From the IMG/VR virus record IMGVR_UViG_3300044705_000115, positions 1-64,000 of that record: a stretch of DNA of 64,000 bases. One strand, written 5' to 3'. The position numbers and the translations under genes are program-made. The number at the start of each line of letters is the position of its first letter. Within the stretch, counting starts at the first letter, position 1. The notes under the pieces are model-generated. The model worked only from the letters and a program-made list of their open reading frames with translations. It did no database searches and was not told where the DNA came from. The stretch is from a virus. Below, piece by piece: positions 40,432 to 48,329 of the stretch.

Positions 40432-41183
40432 CAGCCCATCGCCTCCGCCATTGCGCCGATCTCCCTGATGGAGGTCGTCCCGAGTACCCGCAGCGTGGTT
40501 CGCAGGCCGGGGAACCCGTTGGCCCTGCGCCGCTCGCGGTCTTTGGGCCAACGCCCTGCACGAGCGTAGAAGGCGCGGTAAGCCGCCAAGATCGCCTCGC
40601 GGCTCCAAGGGCCGGGCATCTTCGGCGGCGGCGGCGTCCCCGCCAGTTCGCTGATCGTCGTGTTGTTGTGGCCCAGATCCCAGAGAATCGAGCGGCCCGG
40701 CAGTCGCGGGTCGCTGAGGAAGTCCTTGCTCGTCGGTCGTCGACCCTCTTCGCGTACGAAGGCGCGAACGGCCTCGACCGCCAGCTCGAGCGACCAGCCG
40801 CCCCAGTGCCGATGGATGACTGGCCGATTACCGCGCTTGACGGCTTCCATGCGCCTGCGCATGACGGGGTTCGCGGCTATCTCCGCGAGTTCCACATGCG
40901 AGTCGAAATCGACCTCCTCGATAGCAATCTCCTTGGGCGCAGTGTCCTCGTCTGCTTCAAGGAAGGCATCGAGAGAGACATTGCTGCGCTCGCGGCGCCG
41001 CATAGCGTTGAGGAGGCGGCGCCGAGCGCAAGTGACGATGTTCGGCGCGGTCATTTCCCAGCCCTTCTCCAGCGCCTCGGCAACAGCGACCTGGATCGCT
41101 TCTTCCGCATCGTCACGGTTCGCGGCCGAGTGCGCCCGCAGCACGGTCGGCAGAACATCGTCAAAGTCGAAGGCAACCTGCAT
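40431..41183 (-). CDS. Sigma-region-2-like protein with two homing-endonuclease-associated repeats (250 aa)
   Basis: N-terminal 85 residues (NRDDAEEAIQVAVAEALEKG, IVTCARRRLLNAMRRRERSN) follow the pattern of sigma-70 region 2 helices. The C-terminal half has two units: GGWSLELAVEAVRAFVREEG RRPTSKDF and PWSREAILAAYRAFYARAGR WPKDRE, typical of the DNA-binding homing-endonuclease-associated repeats frequent in actinophages. Likely DNA-binding regulator. Region 4 is absent. Confidence 0.65.
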   Translation of the reverse strand: MQVAFDFDDVLPTVLRAHSAANRDDAEEAIQVAVAEALEKGWEMTAPNIVTCARRRLLNAMRRRERSNVSLDAFLEADEDTAPKEIAIEEVDFDSHVELAEIAANPVMRRRMEAVKRGNRPVIHRHWGGWSLELAVEAVRAFVREEGRRPTSKDFLSDPRLPGRSILWDLGHNNTTISELAGTPPPPKMPGPWSREAILAAYRAFYARAGRWPKDRERRRANGFPGLRTTLRVLGTTSIREIGAMAEAMG

Positions 41184-41659
41184 CAGCCAATCTCCTTCCT
41201 GTACTCGTCGGTGACATGGCGAAGCGTCGAGAAACTGCCGATGTGGGCGAACACCCGCTGGTCGTCGGGGTGCATGTCGGCCACCGCGTCGCGGATCGAC
41301 TGGGTCAGGCGCTCGTAGTTGCCGACCAGCGTCTCGTAGTGGGTCAGCGCCTCTAGACGCATGATGTGCGCCGCGACCGCCTCCTCGTCGTACTCCCACG
41401 CCGGAACCCACTCCTTGTCCCCGCAGCGGCGAAGTTCGAGCGGCTGGTCGGCGCCGGGCGAAACGCATCCTACGGGCAGAGGCAGGACTTCTTGGCGCGG
41501 GATGTGGGGGCGGGTCTTCTGCTTGGAGGGCTCGCGGTCGATGTAGAGGGCGACCTGCCCATTGCCGTAGGTATGGAGGTCGCCTTCCTTGCCCTCCCAG
41601 CGCCCGATCACATGGAAGCGGTTTACGTGGTCGTAGAGCTTGGGCATCGAGTTGATCAT
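41183..41659 (-). CDS. Hypothetical protein (158 aa)
   Basis: N-terminal beta domain (HVIGRWEGKEGDLHTYGNGQ) and helical C-terminus. No family recognised. Confidence 0.55.
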   Translation of the reverse strand: MINSMPKLYDHVNRFHVIGRWEGKEGDLHTYGNGQVALYIDREPSKQKTRPHIPRQEVLPLPVGCVSPGADQPLELRRCGDKEWVPAWEYDEEAVAAHIMRLEALTHYETLVGNYERLTQSIRDAVADMHPDDQRVFAHIGSFSTLRHVTDEYRKEIG

Positions 41660-41880
41660 CGTTCCCTCTGCTCCTTCCTGACGCGCCGCTCGCGCAGGAT
41701 GTCCAGTTGGTTGCTCGCCTGCGTGATCAGGTCGATCAGCTTCTTCTCCGTCAGCGGGACGCGCCGCAGGCGGTCTGATTTGCCGACCGCGAGGTCTAGC
41801 GTCGGGCCGCTGTCCTCCTCGCCGGGCCGAGCCGGAGGCTGGCGGCTGATACCGATCAGGCGAATCTCTGCGTCAGCCAT
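41656..41880 (-). CDS. Hypothetical protein (74 aa)
   Basis: Short strands then a helix EKKLIDLITQASNQLDILRE. ATGA coupled. Confidence 0.5.
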   Translation of the reverse strand: MADAEIRLIGISRQPPARPGEEDSGPTLDLAVGKSDRLRRVPLTEKKLIDLITQASNQLDILRERRVRKEQRER

Positions 41881-41882
41881 GA

Positions 41883-42422
41883 TCAGACCTTCTCGACAAC
41901 CGTGCGCGGGAAGCGGATCGGGTTGGCGTAGGGCTTGCCGCCGGAGCGCTTGACCCTGTCCAAGTCGCTCTCCTCGACCTTGACGGAGACGGTGGTGCCG
42001 TTGATGCCAACGACCTCGCCGTGCATGTTCATCAGATACTTGGGCTTGACATTCGGGCCGATGGCGACCTTGTCCCCTTTGGCCAGTTTGCCCGCGCGGT
42101 CGATGCGACGCGAGTCGGGAACCAGTTGAGAGCCGCTACCCGTCTCCTTGATGGCGACCTCCGTACCCAGCTCGTAGTCCGCGCCGTTCTTGTCGATGAA
42201 TTTCAGGTCGCGTTTGATGTCTCTCAACGAAATCCAGCGACCCTCTTGTTGGGCGGCCTTATCCGCCACAGCGAAAACCTGCTCGTCGGGCAGTTCCGCG
42301 AAGACGCCTTTGCCCTCGTAGGCGGCGCCGTCGGACAGGCGCTCGAAGAAGTCGCCGCCCGCTTCCGGCAGGGTCAGAACATCGGCTGCGGTCGAGCCAC
42401 CCTTGATCAGCAGAACCTTCAT
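41883..42422 (-). CDS. Hypothetical protein (179 aa), operon head
   Basis: Beta-rich with KGDKVAIGPNVKPKYLMNMH GEVVGINGTTVSVKVEE, a KOW/SH3-like barrel that could bind nucleic acid. ATG has AGGAGG 7 bases upstream, downstream of a promoter-leader module. Confidence 0.6.
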   Translation of the reverse strand: MKVLLIKGGSTAADVLTLPEAGGDFFERLSDGAAYEGKGVFAELPDEQVFAVADKAAQQEGRWISLRDIKRDLKFIDKNGADYELGTEVAIKETGSGSQLVPDSRRIDRAGKLAKGDKVAIGPNVKPKYLMNMHGEVVGINGTTVSVKVEESDLDRVKRSGGKPYANPIRFPRTVVEKV

Positions 42423-42440
42423 GTCGAACCTCCTCGTAAG

Positions 42441-42466
42441 CCTTGGTCGGTGCCAACAAAGTTAGC
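42441..42466 (-). promoter_or_regulatory. Promoter-leader module, TAACTT class
   Basis: GTGCTAACTTTGTTGGCA then CCGACCAAGG; identical over this stretch to the module at 5330. The ribosome site is a separate AGGAGG 10 bases on. Confidence 0.75.
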
Positions 42467-42493
42467 ACAGAGAGGAGGACGGTGCAGCAGGAA

Positions 42494-42670
42494 TCAGGTC
42501 GGATCGCCGATCAGCCCGTGGTCGGCGGCGGCGAGCAGAGCTGTCTTCGCTCGCGCCGTGTCCCAGCGGAGCCGCTTCGCTACTTCTGCGGCATCCGCGT
42601 TGCCGCCGAGTTCTTCGACAGCAACGGCGGCGTGGTGCATATCGCCGAGCGTGGAGGCGCCTCGAATCAC
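42494..42670 (-). CDS. Small winged-helix-like protein (58 aa)
   Basis: VAVEELGGNADAAEVAKRLR then WDTARAKTALLAAADHGLIG has helix-turn-helix spacing. GTGA coupled to the gene upstream. Confidence 0.55.
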   Translation of the reverse strand: MIRGASTLGDMHHAAVAVEELGGNADAAEVAKRLRWDTARAKTALLAAADHGLIGDPT

Positions 42671-43122
42671 AGGCTCTTTTTGCCCTTCCTGAGGCCAGGG
42701 TCGAGTTCGGGCATCGGGAAGATAGAGACATCGCCGCCATCGGTGGGCATGTGGCGGTCGCCTATCCGCAGGCTCAGGCTGTCGGCTGGCTTGAGGATGA
42801 CATCGAGCTTGTAGTAGGAGAGCGGTTCGTTGAACTGGTTGACCAGCTTGGCGTAGCTGACATGGACGGTCGAAACCTTCTCCGCCCCCAGCAGTCGCCG
42901 CCACACAGACGGCTCACCTGGGCGCTGCCAGAAGAAGACATCCGGCTCGTAGAGGACGCGCAGACCACTATCGCCGGGATTCTTCAGTTCCGGCTGCTTC
43001 GCCTCGTAGAGGCAGTGCTGCGGAGCGAGGCTGGGATCGCCGATGATCGGCAAGCCGAAGTTGTCGAGGAGGATGATCCGGCCCGGCCGCTTCACGGGCC
43101 GGAACCTACTGCCGCCAGGCAT
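42667..43122 (-). CDS. Hypothetical protein (151 aa)
   Basis: Beta-rich: RIILLDNFGLPIIGDPSLAP, VHVSYAKLVNQFNEPLSYYK. No family recognised. Overlaps the upstream gene by 31 bases. Confidence 0.55.
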   Translation of the reverse strand: MPGGSRFRPVKRPGRIILLDNFGLPIIGDPSLAPQHCLYEAKQPELKNPGDSGLRVLYEPDVFFWQRPGEPSVWRRLLGAEKVSTVHVSYAKLVNQFNEPLSYYKLDVILKPADSLSLRIGDRHMPTDGGDVSIFPMPELDPGLRKGKKSL

Positions 43123-43379
43123 TCATCGACAACCTCGACGGTGCGGCGATCCCGGTATTTGGGGTCGCCGATCGTCGCCTCAAGCCGGTCGGTCCCCTCG
43201 GCGACGACATGCTGATGCTCGGGCGCGTGTGCGACGGCCATCGTCGTCTGCTCGCCCTTGTCGGTGCGGACGCCCACGTAGATGCGGCAGCCGCAGGGAA
43301 GCTCGGCGGCTTCGCGGGAGACGAACGCGAAGGGGAACTGGCCGCCGGCGGGGATGTACCACAGCCCTTCGACGATCAC
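43092..43379 (-). CDS. Hypothetical protein (95 aa)
   Basis: Contains ELPCGCRIYVGVRTDKG. GTG coupled to the DUF6166 gene. Confidence 0.55.
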   Translation of the reverse strand: MIVEGLWYIPAGGQFPFAFVSREAAELPCGCRIYVGVRTDKGEQTTMAVAHAPEHQHVVAEGTDRLEATIGDPKYRDRRTVEVVDECLAAVGSGP

Positions 43380-43672
43380 TGCGCCTCCACCCAGAGCGCG
43401 ATGTCATCAGACCTGAGCTCGAATGCACCGCCGAACTCGAGCGGCTCGATGATGTCGGCCTTGAATGCCTGGTAGTCCACGGGCAGCTCGTCGTCTCCCG
43501 AGAGGCCGAAGTGGTCGAGCAGTATGCAGCGGGCGAGGTCCGAAGGGCCCGATCCGCCGTAGCCCCAGGAGAACCCGGTTGGGCTGTGGCGGACGAAGTG
43601 CTGCAGGTTCTCGACATGGCCGGGGGTTTCAACGACGACATGATGCGGCGGCTCGCCGCGGTAGAGCTTCAC
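43376..43672 (-). CDS. DUF6166 family protein (98 aa)
   Basis: KLYRGEPPHHVVV, HSPTGFSWGYGGSGPSDLAR and ILLDHFG, the DUF6166 signature. GTG at 43672 overlaps the upstream stop and matches where the family starts; an ATG 45 bases upstream is less likely. Confidence 0.85.
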   Translation of the reverse strand: MKLYRGEPPHHVVVETPGHVENLQHFVRHSPTGFSWGYGGSGPSDLARCILLDHFGLSGDDELPVDYQAFKADIIEPLEFGGAFELRSDDIALWVEAQ

Positions 43673-44139
43673 GACGCCCTCAGGACGGTCTCGAACTTCC
43701 AGCAGCCGCCGGTCCATCGAGAGGACGCCGTGTGGATGCGCCCATATGGAAGGCGCCCATGCAGCTCTTGAAACTCCAGCTCCGGCGGATGGAAGTCGCC
43801 GAAATCGAAGAGGTGGATGATCGTCCCCATCGGCAAGCCGTAGCGCTCGGTCTCGAAGCGGCTGCGGACGCTGTCGCCCACGGCCAGCGGGCGTCCGACC
43901 CCATCGACCACCGGCACGCTGTCTTGCCAGCGGGCCAAGGGAAACTCCCGCCCTCTCCACATCCGCGCCGAGTCGAGCAGGTCGTCGCCAGTCTTGAACT
44001 CCTGCGCGTACTCCTCGATCAGCGCGATCCGTTCGTTGCCGTCCTGTCGGCGCCCGCGCCGCTTCATCGCCACGGCGGCGTCCAGCGCCTCCACCATGAA
44101 GGCGACTTCCTCGTCTCTGGTCGGTGCTGCGGGCTTCAC
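43669..44139 (-). CDS. Hypothetical protein (156 aa)
   Basis: C-terminal half GDSVRSRFETERYGLPMGTI IHLFDFGDFHPPE looks like a small beta-barrel. GTG coupled. No family recognised. Confidence 0.55.
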   Translation of the reverse strand: MKPAAPTRDEEVAFMVEALDAAVAMKRRGRRQDGNERIALIEEYAQEFKTGDDLLDSARMWRGREFPLARWQDSVPVVDGVGRPLAVGDSVRSRFETERYGLPMGTIIHLFDFGDFHPPELEFQELHGRLPYGRIHTASSRWTGGCWKFETVLRAS

Positions 44140-44291
44140 TCGCTCCCCCTCTCCGGGATGTAGAACCCAAGCAGGCCCTCTTTGTGGCTGAACCCGATCA
44201 CGACCGGTTTCGGTATCTGCCGCGCCGGCTCGGCCCCCTCGTTCTCCTCGGCCTCCGGCTTCTCTGCCTCGCTCACATCGTCGCTAGCCAT
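44136..44291 (-). CDS. Acidic small protein (51 aa)
   Basis: Glu-rich N-terminus, then VVIGFSHKEGLLGFYIPERG. Overlaps both neighbours. Confidence 0.5.
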   Translation of the reverse strand: MASDDVSEAEKPEAEENEGAEPARQIPKPVVIGFSHKEGLLGFYIPERGSE

Positions 44292-44431
44292 CGGTCTCTC
44301 GTCTCCTCCCACATCGACGGTTCGTCGTGTTCCTCTGCCCAGTGCAGCAGATAGCTGTACCGGAAGTCCTCGGCCATCAGCAGTTGCAGCGCCAGCAGGT
44401 TCAGGAAGTGCCGACGCAGTCCGCTGTCCAT
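44273..44431 (-). CDS. Small helical protein (52 aa)
   Basis: GLRRHFLNLLALQLLMAEDF then WEETRDRWLATM. TGATG coupled to the gene upstream. Confidence 0.5.
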   Translation of the reverse strand: MDSGLRRHFLNLLALQLLMAEDFRYSYLLHWAEEHDEPSMWEETRDRWLATM

Positions 44432-44805
44432 CAGGACAGCAGGTCTATCGACGGCTTCCAGTAGGGCTCGACCTTCGCCCAGAACGCTTCGATCACTTCC
44501 ATCCGCCGGCGGTATTCGCGTACGCGCAGGGACTCGAAATCATCGGGCCAGGTGCCGATTGGCTCGTTGCGGGCGTTGACCAGCCGGTCGCCGATCCACT
44601 GGACGCCAGGCAGGTAGCCGGGGGCGCCGAGCATCGGGCGCTTCTGGATGCTCGTGAAGGCGGCCTCGGGGTCGATGACCACGCCCTCGTTCTCCAGCGT
44701 CACGCCGCCATCGTCGTCTACGGACTCCGGCGCGGCGTCTTCCCGCTGCTGGCGGCGCTCTGCGGCCTTCTGGCGGCGTTCCTCCCTGCGCCTCGCCTTC
44801 CCCAT
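44431..44805 (-). CDS. Hypothetical protein (124 aa)
   Basis: Very basic N-terminus (KARRREERRQKAAERRQQRE), acidic linker, then an alpha/beta part. No family recognised. Confidence 0.55.
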   Translation of the reverse strand: MGKARRREERRQKAAERRQQREDAAPESVDDDGGVTLENEGVVIDPEAAFTSIQKRPMLGAPGYLPGVQWIGDRLVNARNEPIGTWPDDFESLRVREYRRRMEVIEAFWAKVEPYWKPSIDLLS

Positions 44806-44949
44806 CTAAACCACCGCCCCTGCGAGAGCGATCACGCCCAACACGGCCGCCACGGCGGCCATGACGAGGAAGACGCTCACGACCAGCATCACCACGATCA
44901 GGGAGACGAACAGCATCGTGAACATCGCTTCTTCCATCCGGTCGGCCAT
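44806..44949 (-). CDS. Small membrane protein (47 aa)
   Basis: Long hydrophobic stretch MLFVSLIVVMLVVSVFLVMA, amphipathic start. TGATG coupled. Confidence 0.55.
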   Translation of the reverse strand: MADRMEEAMFTMLFVSLIVVMLVVSVFLVMAAVAAVLGVIALAGAVV

Positions 44950-45104
44950 CAGGGCGCCTCCCAACGGCCCTGCCGCTCGTTCCAGACCCAGCCCCAGCGC
45001 TTCATCTCGACATGCTTGGGGTCGTCACAGCGACAGGTGCCGTCCTCGCGGAAGTGCTGCGGCGCGAGGATCCCGAGCGGGCAGGTTGAGAGCCGCACCC
45101 TCAT
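44949..45104 (-). CDS. Small Cys-containing protein (51 aa)
   Basis: STCPLGILAPQHFREDGTCR CDDP; possible zinc site, then EMKRWGWVWNERQGRWE. ATGA coupled. Confidence 0.5.
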   Translation of the reverse strand: MRVRLSTCPLGILAPQHFREDGTCRCDDPKHVEMKRWGWVWNERQGRWEAP

Positions 45105-45292
45105 CGCCGTGGCCCCAGCGCTTCTAGGCAGTCGATCTTCAGCGTTTCCTTGCTCAGCCCCCGCTGCTTGCCTTCGATGACCAGCGTGGCGCTGCCGCAT
45201 TCAAAGGTCGTGCGGTTGTCGTTTTCGACGATCAGGAACATGGCTAAGACCACGACGACCATCACGAGCGCGGCGAAGACTGCGGCGCCCAT
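45101..45292 (-). CDS. Small membrane protein (63 aa)
   Basis: One N-terminal TM helix (FAALVMVVVVLAMFLIVE), soluble C-terminus with two cysteines. TGATG coupled. Confidence 0.55.
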   Translation of the reverse strand: MGAAVFAALVMVVVVLAMFLIVENDNRTTFECGSATLVIEGKQRGLSKETLKIDCLEALGPRR

Positions 45293-45492
45293 CAGACCGC
45301 CGCCGCGACGATGATGGCCGCCCCGATGATCGCCACGCCGATGATCACCGCGAAGAGAACCAGCCCGCGAAAGATCGCGTTGCCGATGACATGGAAGTTC
45401 TGCTCGTAGTGGTTCCCGTTGCCGCTGAGATTGACATGGAAGGCTCTCGCTGGCTGCTCGATCTGAACGCGCTGCGGCTCGTTCGCCGCCAT
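45292..45492 (-). CDS. Small tail-anchored membrane protein (66 aa)
   Basis: Polar N-terminus, C-terminal hydrophobic segment LVLFAVIIGVAIIGAAIIVA. Confidence 0.55.
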   Translation of the reverse strand: MAANEPQRVQIEQPARAFHVNLSGNGNHYEQNFHVIGNAIFRGLVLFAVIIGVAIIGAAIIVAAAV

Positions 45493-45725
45493 CAGCCCGC
45501 ACCTGCCGGGAAGCGCCAGGTTCCGCCCGGCACGCCGGAGGCGTCTTCCTCGGCCATGTGGGGGTAGCGCTTGACGCCGCGCACCCTTTTGACCGGTTCG
45601 TCGCCGTCGCCGACGCCGAACACCGAGAGCGTCACGATCTGATCTTCGGCGTTCTCGACGGCAGTGACGATAGCCGCGAGGTCGCGGCCGTTCTCGGTGC
45701 GGTAGATGACCGCCTGGGCCAGCAT
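45492..45725 (-). CDS. Hypothetical protein (77 aa)
   Basis: AVIYRTENGRDLAAIVTAVE and beta strands. TGATG coupled to an 11-codon leader frame. Confidence 0.5.
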   Translation of the reverse strand: MLAQAVIYRTENGRDLAAIVTAVENAEDQIVTLSVFGVGDGDEPVKRVRGVKRYPHMAEEDASGVPGGTWRFPAGAG

Positions 45726-45760
45726 CAGGCGTGCCTCTGGAACTTCACCTTTTCGCTCAA
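45725..45760 (-). CDS. 11-residue leader peptide
   Basis: TTG start 8 bases after the AGGAGG of a promoter-leader module; encodes LSEKVKFQRHA; its stop overlaps the next ATG. It may load ribosomes for the downstream gene. Confidence 0.4.
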   Translation of the reverse strand: MSEKVKFQRHA

Positions 45761-45768
45761 CGCGAAAT

Positions 45769-45800
45769 CCTCCTTGGTCGGGTGCGAGCAGGCTACCGGA
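45769..45800 (-). promoter_or_regulatory. Promoter-leader module
   Basis: GTAGCCT (-10 at 45795-45790), GCTCGCAC, CCGACCAAGGAGG (45781-45769). Confidence 0.75.
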
Positions 45801-45801
45801 T

Positions 45802-46308
45802 TCAGAGACCCCTGCGGCGCATCTCCCGCGCCGGCGGCCAGCGCATCCCGTTACTTGCGGTCTTACTGCCCTTCAGCACGTTGCAGCGCTTGCACATCGT
45901 CTGCAGGTTGTCGTCCTTGGAGGAGCCGCCGCGGGAGACGGGGATGATGTGGTCGAGCGTCAGCTCGCGCTTGTCGTTTTCGCCGCAGCGCACGCACTCG
46001 TAGCCGTCGCGCTTGTAGATGCGCTCGCGCTTGGCCTTGCTGATCTTGCCCCGGCGCCCGCGCTTCTTGCCTTCGGCCTTGGCGAGGGCTCGCTTCTGGG
46101 CGCGGCTGTATGGGCGCTTGGTCTTGGCGCCCTGATCCCCGACTCCGGCGCCCGGCGACGGCGGCTCGGCCACATCCGGGCCGATGCGCCGCCAGCCTTT
46201 GTCGCGGTCCTTGGTGACCTTGACCAGCAGGGTTCGGCAGAAGTCGCACTCCGTCGGCGGAAGCTTGGAATCGAAGATCGTGCCGCAGTACCGGTGTTCC
46301 CAGCCCAT
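45802..46308 (-). CDS. HNH endonuclease (168 aa)
   Basis: C-terminal HNH: RDGYECVRCGENDKRELTLD HIIPVSRGG, then NLQTMCKRCNVLKGSK, with both zinc CxxC pairs and the catalytic DHI. The N-terminus has its own YCGTIFD/CDFC knuckle and a very basic linker. Could be a homing or packaging-associated nuclease; stands alone between a terminator and a promoter. Confidence 0.85.
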   Translation of the reverse strand: MGWEHRYCGTIFDSKLPPTECDFCRTLLVKVTKDRDKGWRRIGPDVAEPPSPGAGVGDQGAKTKRPYSRAQKRALAKAEGKKRGRRGKISKAKRERIYKRDGYECVRCGENDKRELTLDHIIPVSRGGSSKDDNLQTMCKRCNVLKGSKTASNGMRWPPAREMRRRGL

Positions 46309-46324
46309 CGCCTGATCAAATCAA

Positions 46325-46359
46325 GCCGCCCGGCCTCTGGGATGAGAAGACCGGGCGGC
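46325..46359 (-). terminator. Terminator-like 9-bp hairpin
   Basis: GCCGCCCGG and CCGGGCGGC with a 17-base loop, followed on the minus strand by TTGATTTG. It separates the peptidase gene from the HNH gene. Confidence 0.6.
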
Positions 46360-46432
46360 GGGGGACTGCATCAGGGAGGAGAGTTACCTCTATGTGGCTA
46401 CGGTCACCGCAGCAGGGCAAACCTTAGACCGC

Positions 46433-47146
46433 CTAGCGGTCGGTGACTAGGCCCACTTCGCCTTCCTCGCGCAGGAGCCGATCAACGGTCTCCAGCGGCA
46501 TGTGGACGATGTGGGGGTAGGCGCGACCCCACGAGTTGAGGATCGGCAGCAGTTCGGAGTCGTCGGGGATCCCCACGACCGCCTTGACTTCCTCGGCGCT
46601 GGTCGCCCAGCGGTAGGCGGCGATGCCCTCGCGCAGGTAGGGGCCGTAGTCCTTGCCCGCCCTCAAGGTGACATGGCCCTTGTCGAGCAGGATGCTGAGC
46701 GCGGCGCGGACGGTCGAGCCTTCGCCCGGCGGCGTGTCCGGGAATTCGTCGGCGAGCTGGGCTTCGCGGTAGAGCCAGAGCGCGTCGTAGCGCTTGCGGT
46801 TGAGCAGGGACATCATCCGGCTCGCGCCGAAGCCCGTGCAGGCACCTTCGCGCCCCTGGTCGTAGAAGTCCCACCAGGCGACGGGATCGCCGAGCGCTGG
46901 CGGCTTGGCCGCGAAGCAGTGCCCGCCGCGGACGGTGCCGAGATGATCGACATCGCGGCCGATCAGGTAGATGTAGGCGCCGCTGGCGCTGCGGACTTTG
47001 ACCGGCGTGTCGAAGTCCGTGTACCAGTTGGAGCCGATCACGATCGGCGAGTTGACGGGCTGTTCGGCGGCGCGGAGGGCGCGGAGGGGGTACTTCTCTA
47101 CGTGGGCGAAGTCGGCTGGGATGCGGCGTCCGAGCGGCCCTTGCAT
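46433..47146 (-). CDS. C1-like cysteine peptidase, blocks in permuted order (237 aa)
   Basis: DQGREGACTGFG gives Q97 and catalytic C103, NSWG gives N204. The blocks that normally lie between them in phage C1 peptidases (a GPVVIGxxWY strand and GGH) occur at the N-terminus instead: PIVIGSNWYTDF at about 34 and GGHCF with H76. GEGSTVRAAL and YRWATSAEEVKAV keep their usual place. This looks like circular permutation, but fold and activity are not proven. Ends at a hairpin terminator. Confidence 0.65.
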   Translation of the reverse strand: MQGPLGRRIPADFAHVEKYPLRALRAAEQPVNSPIVIGSNWYTDFDTPVKVRSASGAYIYLIGRDVDHLGTVRGGHCFAAKPPALGDPVAWWDFYDQGREGACTGFGASRMMSLLNRKRYDALWLYREAQLADEFPDTPPGEGSTVRAALSILLDKGHVTLRAGKDYGPYLREGIAAYRWATSAEEVKAVVGIPDDSELLPILNSWGRAYPHIVHMPLETVDRLLREEGEVGLVTDR

Positions 47147-47304
47147 GGCTCGGATTCTAGGTTCTCCGCAGCAACGAGCCGGTCTAAATCTTTCCTAAGC
47201 CGCCGAATGCGGTCGTTGTACAGCACCTTGTTCTGCTGCAGAACCCGTCGCCGCCCGCGTTCGGCAAGGTCGAGTTCGGCTTCCACTATCTCGCGGTCGG
47301 TCAT
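47098..47304 (-). CDS. Coiled-coil protein (68 aa)
   Basis: EAELDLAERGRRRVLQQNKV and DRIRRLRKDLDRLVAAENL. Overlaps the peptidase start by 49 bases. Confidence 0.5.
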   Translation of the reverse strand: MTDREIVEAELDLAERGRRRVLQQNKVLYNDRIRRLRKDLDRLVAAENLESEPCKGRSDAASQPTSPT

Positions 47305-47305
47305 G

Positions 47306-47650
47306 TCAGTAAGCGCTGAGGAGGATGTCGAGCCAACGCAGCATGTGCTGGCGCTGAGCGGAGTCCTTGATCACGCGGCCCGAGCCGCGAGCGAGCCGGA
47401 ACAGCAGGCCAGCGGCGATGACAGCGACGGGATCGTGGATAGGCTCGGCTGGCCGCTCCGGCGCTAGGCGTAGCTCAAGGGGACCGACCTGAACCAGCGG
47501 GCCGCTCGCATACTCGTGGCCCTCGTCTCCCCAGCGGGCCACGATGGTCGGTGGCACCCCTCCGCCGCCTTGGTCGCAGGTGTAGATGTCGTGGCCGACG
47601 AGCTGGCCCCTGAACCTGCAGCGCTCGCAGTCGTGCTGGAACTCGGGCAT
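47306..47650 (-). CDS. Hypothetical zinc-containing phage protein (114 aa)
   Basis: HDCERCRFRGQLVGHDIYTC, then VARWGDEGHEYASG, a pattern found in several actinophage proteins; helical C-terminus. TGATG coupled. Confidence 0.65.
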   Translation of the reverse strand: MPEFQHDCERCRFRGQLVGHDIYTCDQGGGGVPPTIVARWGDEGHEYASGPLVQVGPLELRLAPERPAEPIHDPVAVIAAGLLFRLARGSGRVIKDSAQRQHMLRWLDILLSAY

Positions 47651-47832
47651 CAGCGGTCCCACCAGAAGGAGAACGGCAGCACGACGACGGCGGCGATGAT
47701 GATCCACTGCGTCAAGGACAGCGTCGTGCCGATCACGATTTCGACAGCCGTCGCCGCGATCACGATCAGCAGCAAGGAGATAACCGTTCCGAGCCACCAG
47801 CGCGGCTCCCCGATAACGCCCAGCGGGTTCAA
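47650..47832 (-). CDS. Small membrane protein, two TM helices (60 aa)
   Basis: LGTVISLLLIVIAATAVEIV and LTQWIIIAAVVVLPFSFWW. TTG start overlapping the upstream stop. Confidence 0.5.
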   Translation of the reverse strand: MNPLGVIGEPRWWLGTVISLLLIVIAATAVEIVIGTTLSLTQWIIIAAVVVLPFSFWWDR

Positions 47833-48038
47833 AGCACGAACTCCTCCAGGGTCGCCGTCACATGGGCCATCTTCTCGGCGACATCGATCGCGGAGCGCGG
47901 GCCGTGAACCCGCATGTGTTGGCGAGTCGCGTCGGTCATCTGCCGTTTCGCCTCCTCCGTGCCGACTTCCTCTTGCCAGTCGGAGTAGGCGAAGGGGTCG
48001 TCCAGCAGGCTCAGCGGGAACTCCTCGAAGGTACTCAT
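47829..48038 (-). CDS. Hypothetical protein (69 aa)
   Basis: Acidic N-terminus and one long helix (EEAKRQMTDATRQHMRVHGP). ATGA coupled. Confidence 0.5.
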   Translation of the reverse strand: MSTFEEFPLSLLDDPFAYSDWQEEVGTEEAKRQMTDATRQHMRVHGPRSAIDVAEKMAHVTATLEEFVL

Positions 48039-48319
48039 GCATTCGTCCTTTCCAGTAGGCCGCGTATCTCGGTCGCAGCGTTTACTTCGCCCTCGGCCCG
48101 GGCGATGTCGTTGGGCAGACCCTCCTTGGTGGCTGGGCCACGATCTTTCTCGATTCGGCGGCATTCGGCAAGCGCAGCGGATATTGCGTCCTCGCGGTCT
48201 TTGACCTGGCCCCGCGACATCGCCAGCAGACAAGCTAGGAAGTCGGTCTCCTCGTCCACGGTGAAGAGTTTGGGGATGCCCTTCCGCTCGAGCAGGCGGT
48301 TGATCCACGATCTGATCAT
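48035..48319 (-). CDS. Hypothetical helical protein (94 aa)
   Basis: WINRLLERKGIPKLFTVDEE, then charged helices. No family recognised. Confidence 0.5.
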   Translation of the reverse strand: MIRSWINRLLERKGIPKLFTVDEETDFLACLLAMSRGQVKDREDAISAALAECRRIEKDRGPATKEGLPNDIARAEGEVNAATEIRGLLERTNA

Positions 48320-48329
48320 GGCTCTGCCT

